Assembly (NCBI GenBank): GCA_036365145.1
Contig: JAEOAD010000055.1
Span: forward strand, 2,542,001 to 2,606,000
Direction: 5' to 3'
DNA from: Orientallactaga sibirica
Lineage: Eukaryota; Chordata; Mammalia; Rodentia; Dipodidae
DNA: 64,000 nucleotides
The position numbers and the translations under genes are program-made. This document shows, one piece after another, positions 63,976 to 64,000 of this stretch; position 1 is the stretch's first letter, and each line of letters opens with the position of its first letter. The notes under the pieces are model-generated. The model was not told the DNA's origin. It saw only the letters and a program-made list of their open reading frames with translations, and searched no databases.

Positions 63976-64000
63976 ATAGCAGTGAAGAGTAGATAAAGGA

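Noticed and set aside
51042..64000. Search for the 3' end of ARRB1 on the minus strand
   Set aside because: ARRB1 is expected further downstream from human synteny, but I found no sequence encoding the arrestin C-terminus, so it is not annotated.

Overview
This is a piece of a mammalian nuclear genome, almost certainly a rodent and most likely a jerboa or other dipodid (Jaculus-like). The evidence is the repeat content. Two SINE families are inserted every few hundred bases. One is a 7SL-derived B1 element. The other is a tRNA-derived element that starts GGGCTGGAGAGATGGCTTAG, has pol III A- and B-box-like segments, a CT-rich stretch and an AAATAAAT tail. It fits the B2 superfamily and, from memory, the DIP family described from Dipodidae. 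I call it DIP-like throughout. ID, ID-B1 dimers, MIR, LINE-1 and old DNA-transposon remnants are also present. The genus is an inference.

Genes. Only two protein-coding loci are supported, both on the + strand. At the left edge are the last intron, the last coding exon (532-709) and the 3'UTR of SLCO2B1 (OATP2B1), an organic-anion transporter. About 44 kb downstream is a complete intronless coding sequence for TPBGL (trophoblast glycoprotein-like), a single-pass leucine-rich-repeat membrane protein (46625-47791, 388 aa), with a CpG-island promoter and a roughly 2.3 kb 3'UTR ending near 50.1 kb. From memory this order, SLCO2B1 then TPBGL, matches human 11q13.4, where ARRB1 follows. I looked for the ARRB1 3' end on the minus strand and did not find it. 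The two genes have unrelated products and appear to be linked only by position.

Layout. 1-2.6 kb: SLCO2B1 3' end. 2.6-42 kb: SINE- and L1-rich intergenic DNA with a few unique islands, notably 20.4-22.8 kb, 26.6-28.2 kb, 33.0-33.55 kb and 35.4-37.1 kb. 42-50.5 kb: a SINE desert surrounding TPBGL. 50.5-55.5 kb: mixed unique DNA and SINEs, with a strong CTCF-type motif at 54.0 kb. 55.5-64 kb: nested repeats in old antisense L1 and DNA-transposon remnants, including a 36-bp minisatellite.

I see no CRISPR, operon, toxin, intact virus or intact autonomous transposon, and no convincing new biological system. The most interesting material is nested and tandem SINE insertions with readable target-site duplications, internal expansion of the DIP-like SINE, the minisatellite grown inside an L1 fragment, the SINE desert around TPBGL, and a few candidate regulatory motifs. 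SINE boundaries are read by eye and are good to about 10-15 bases.
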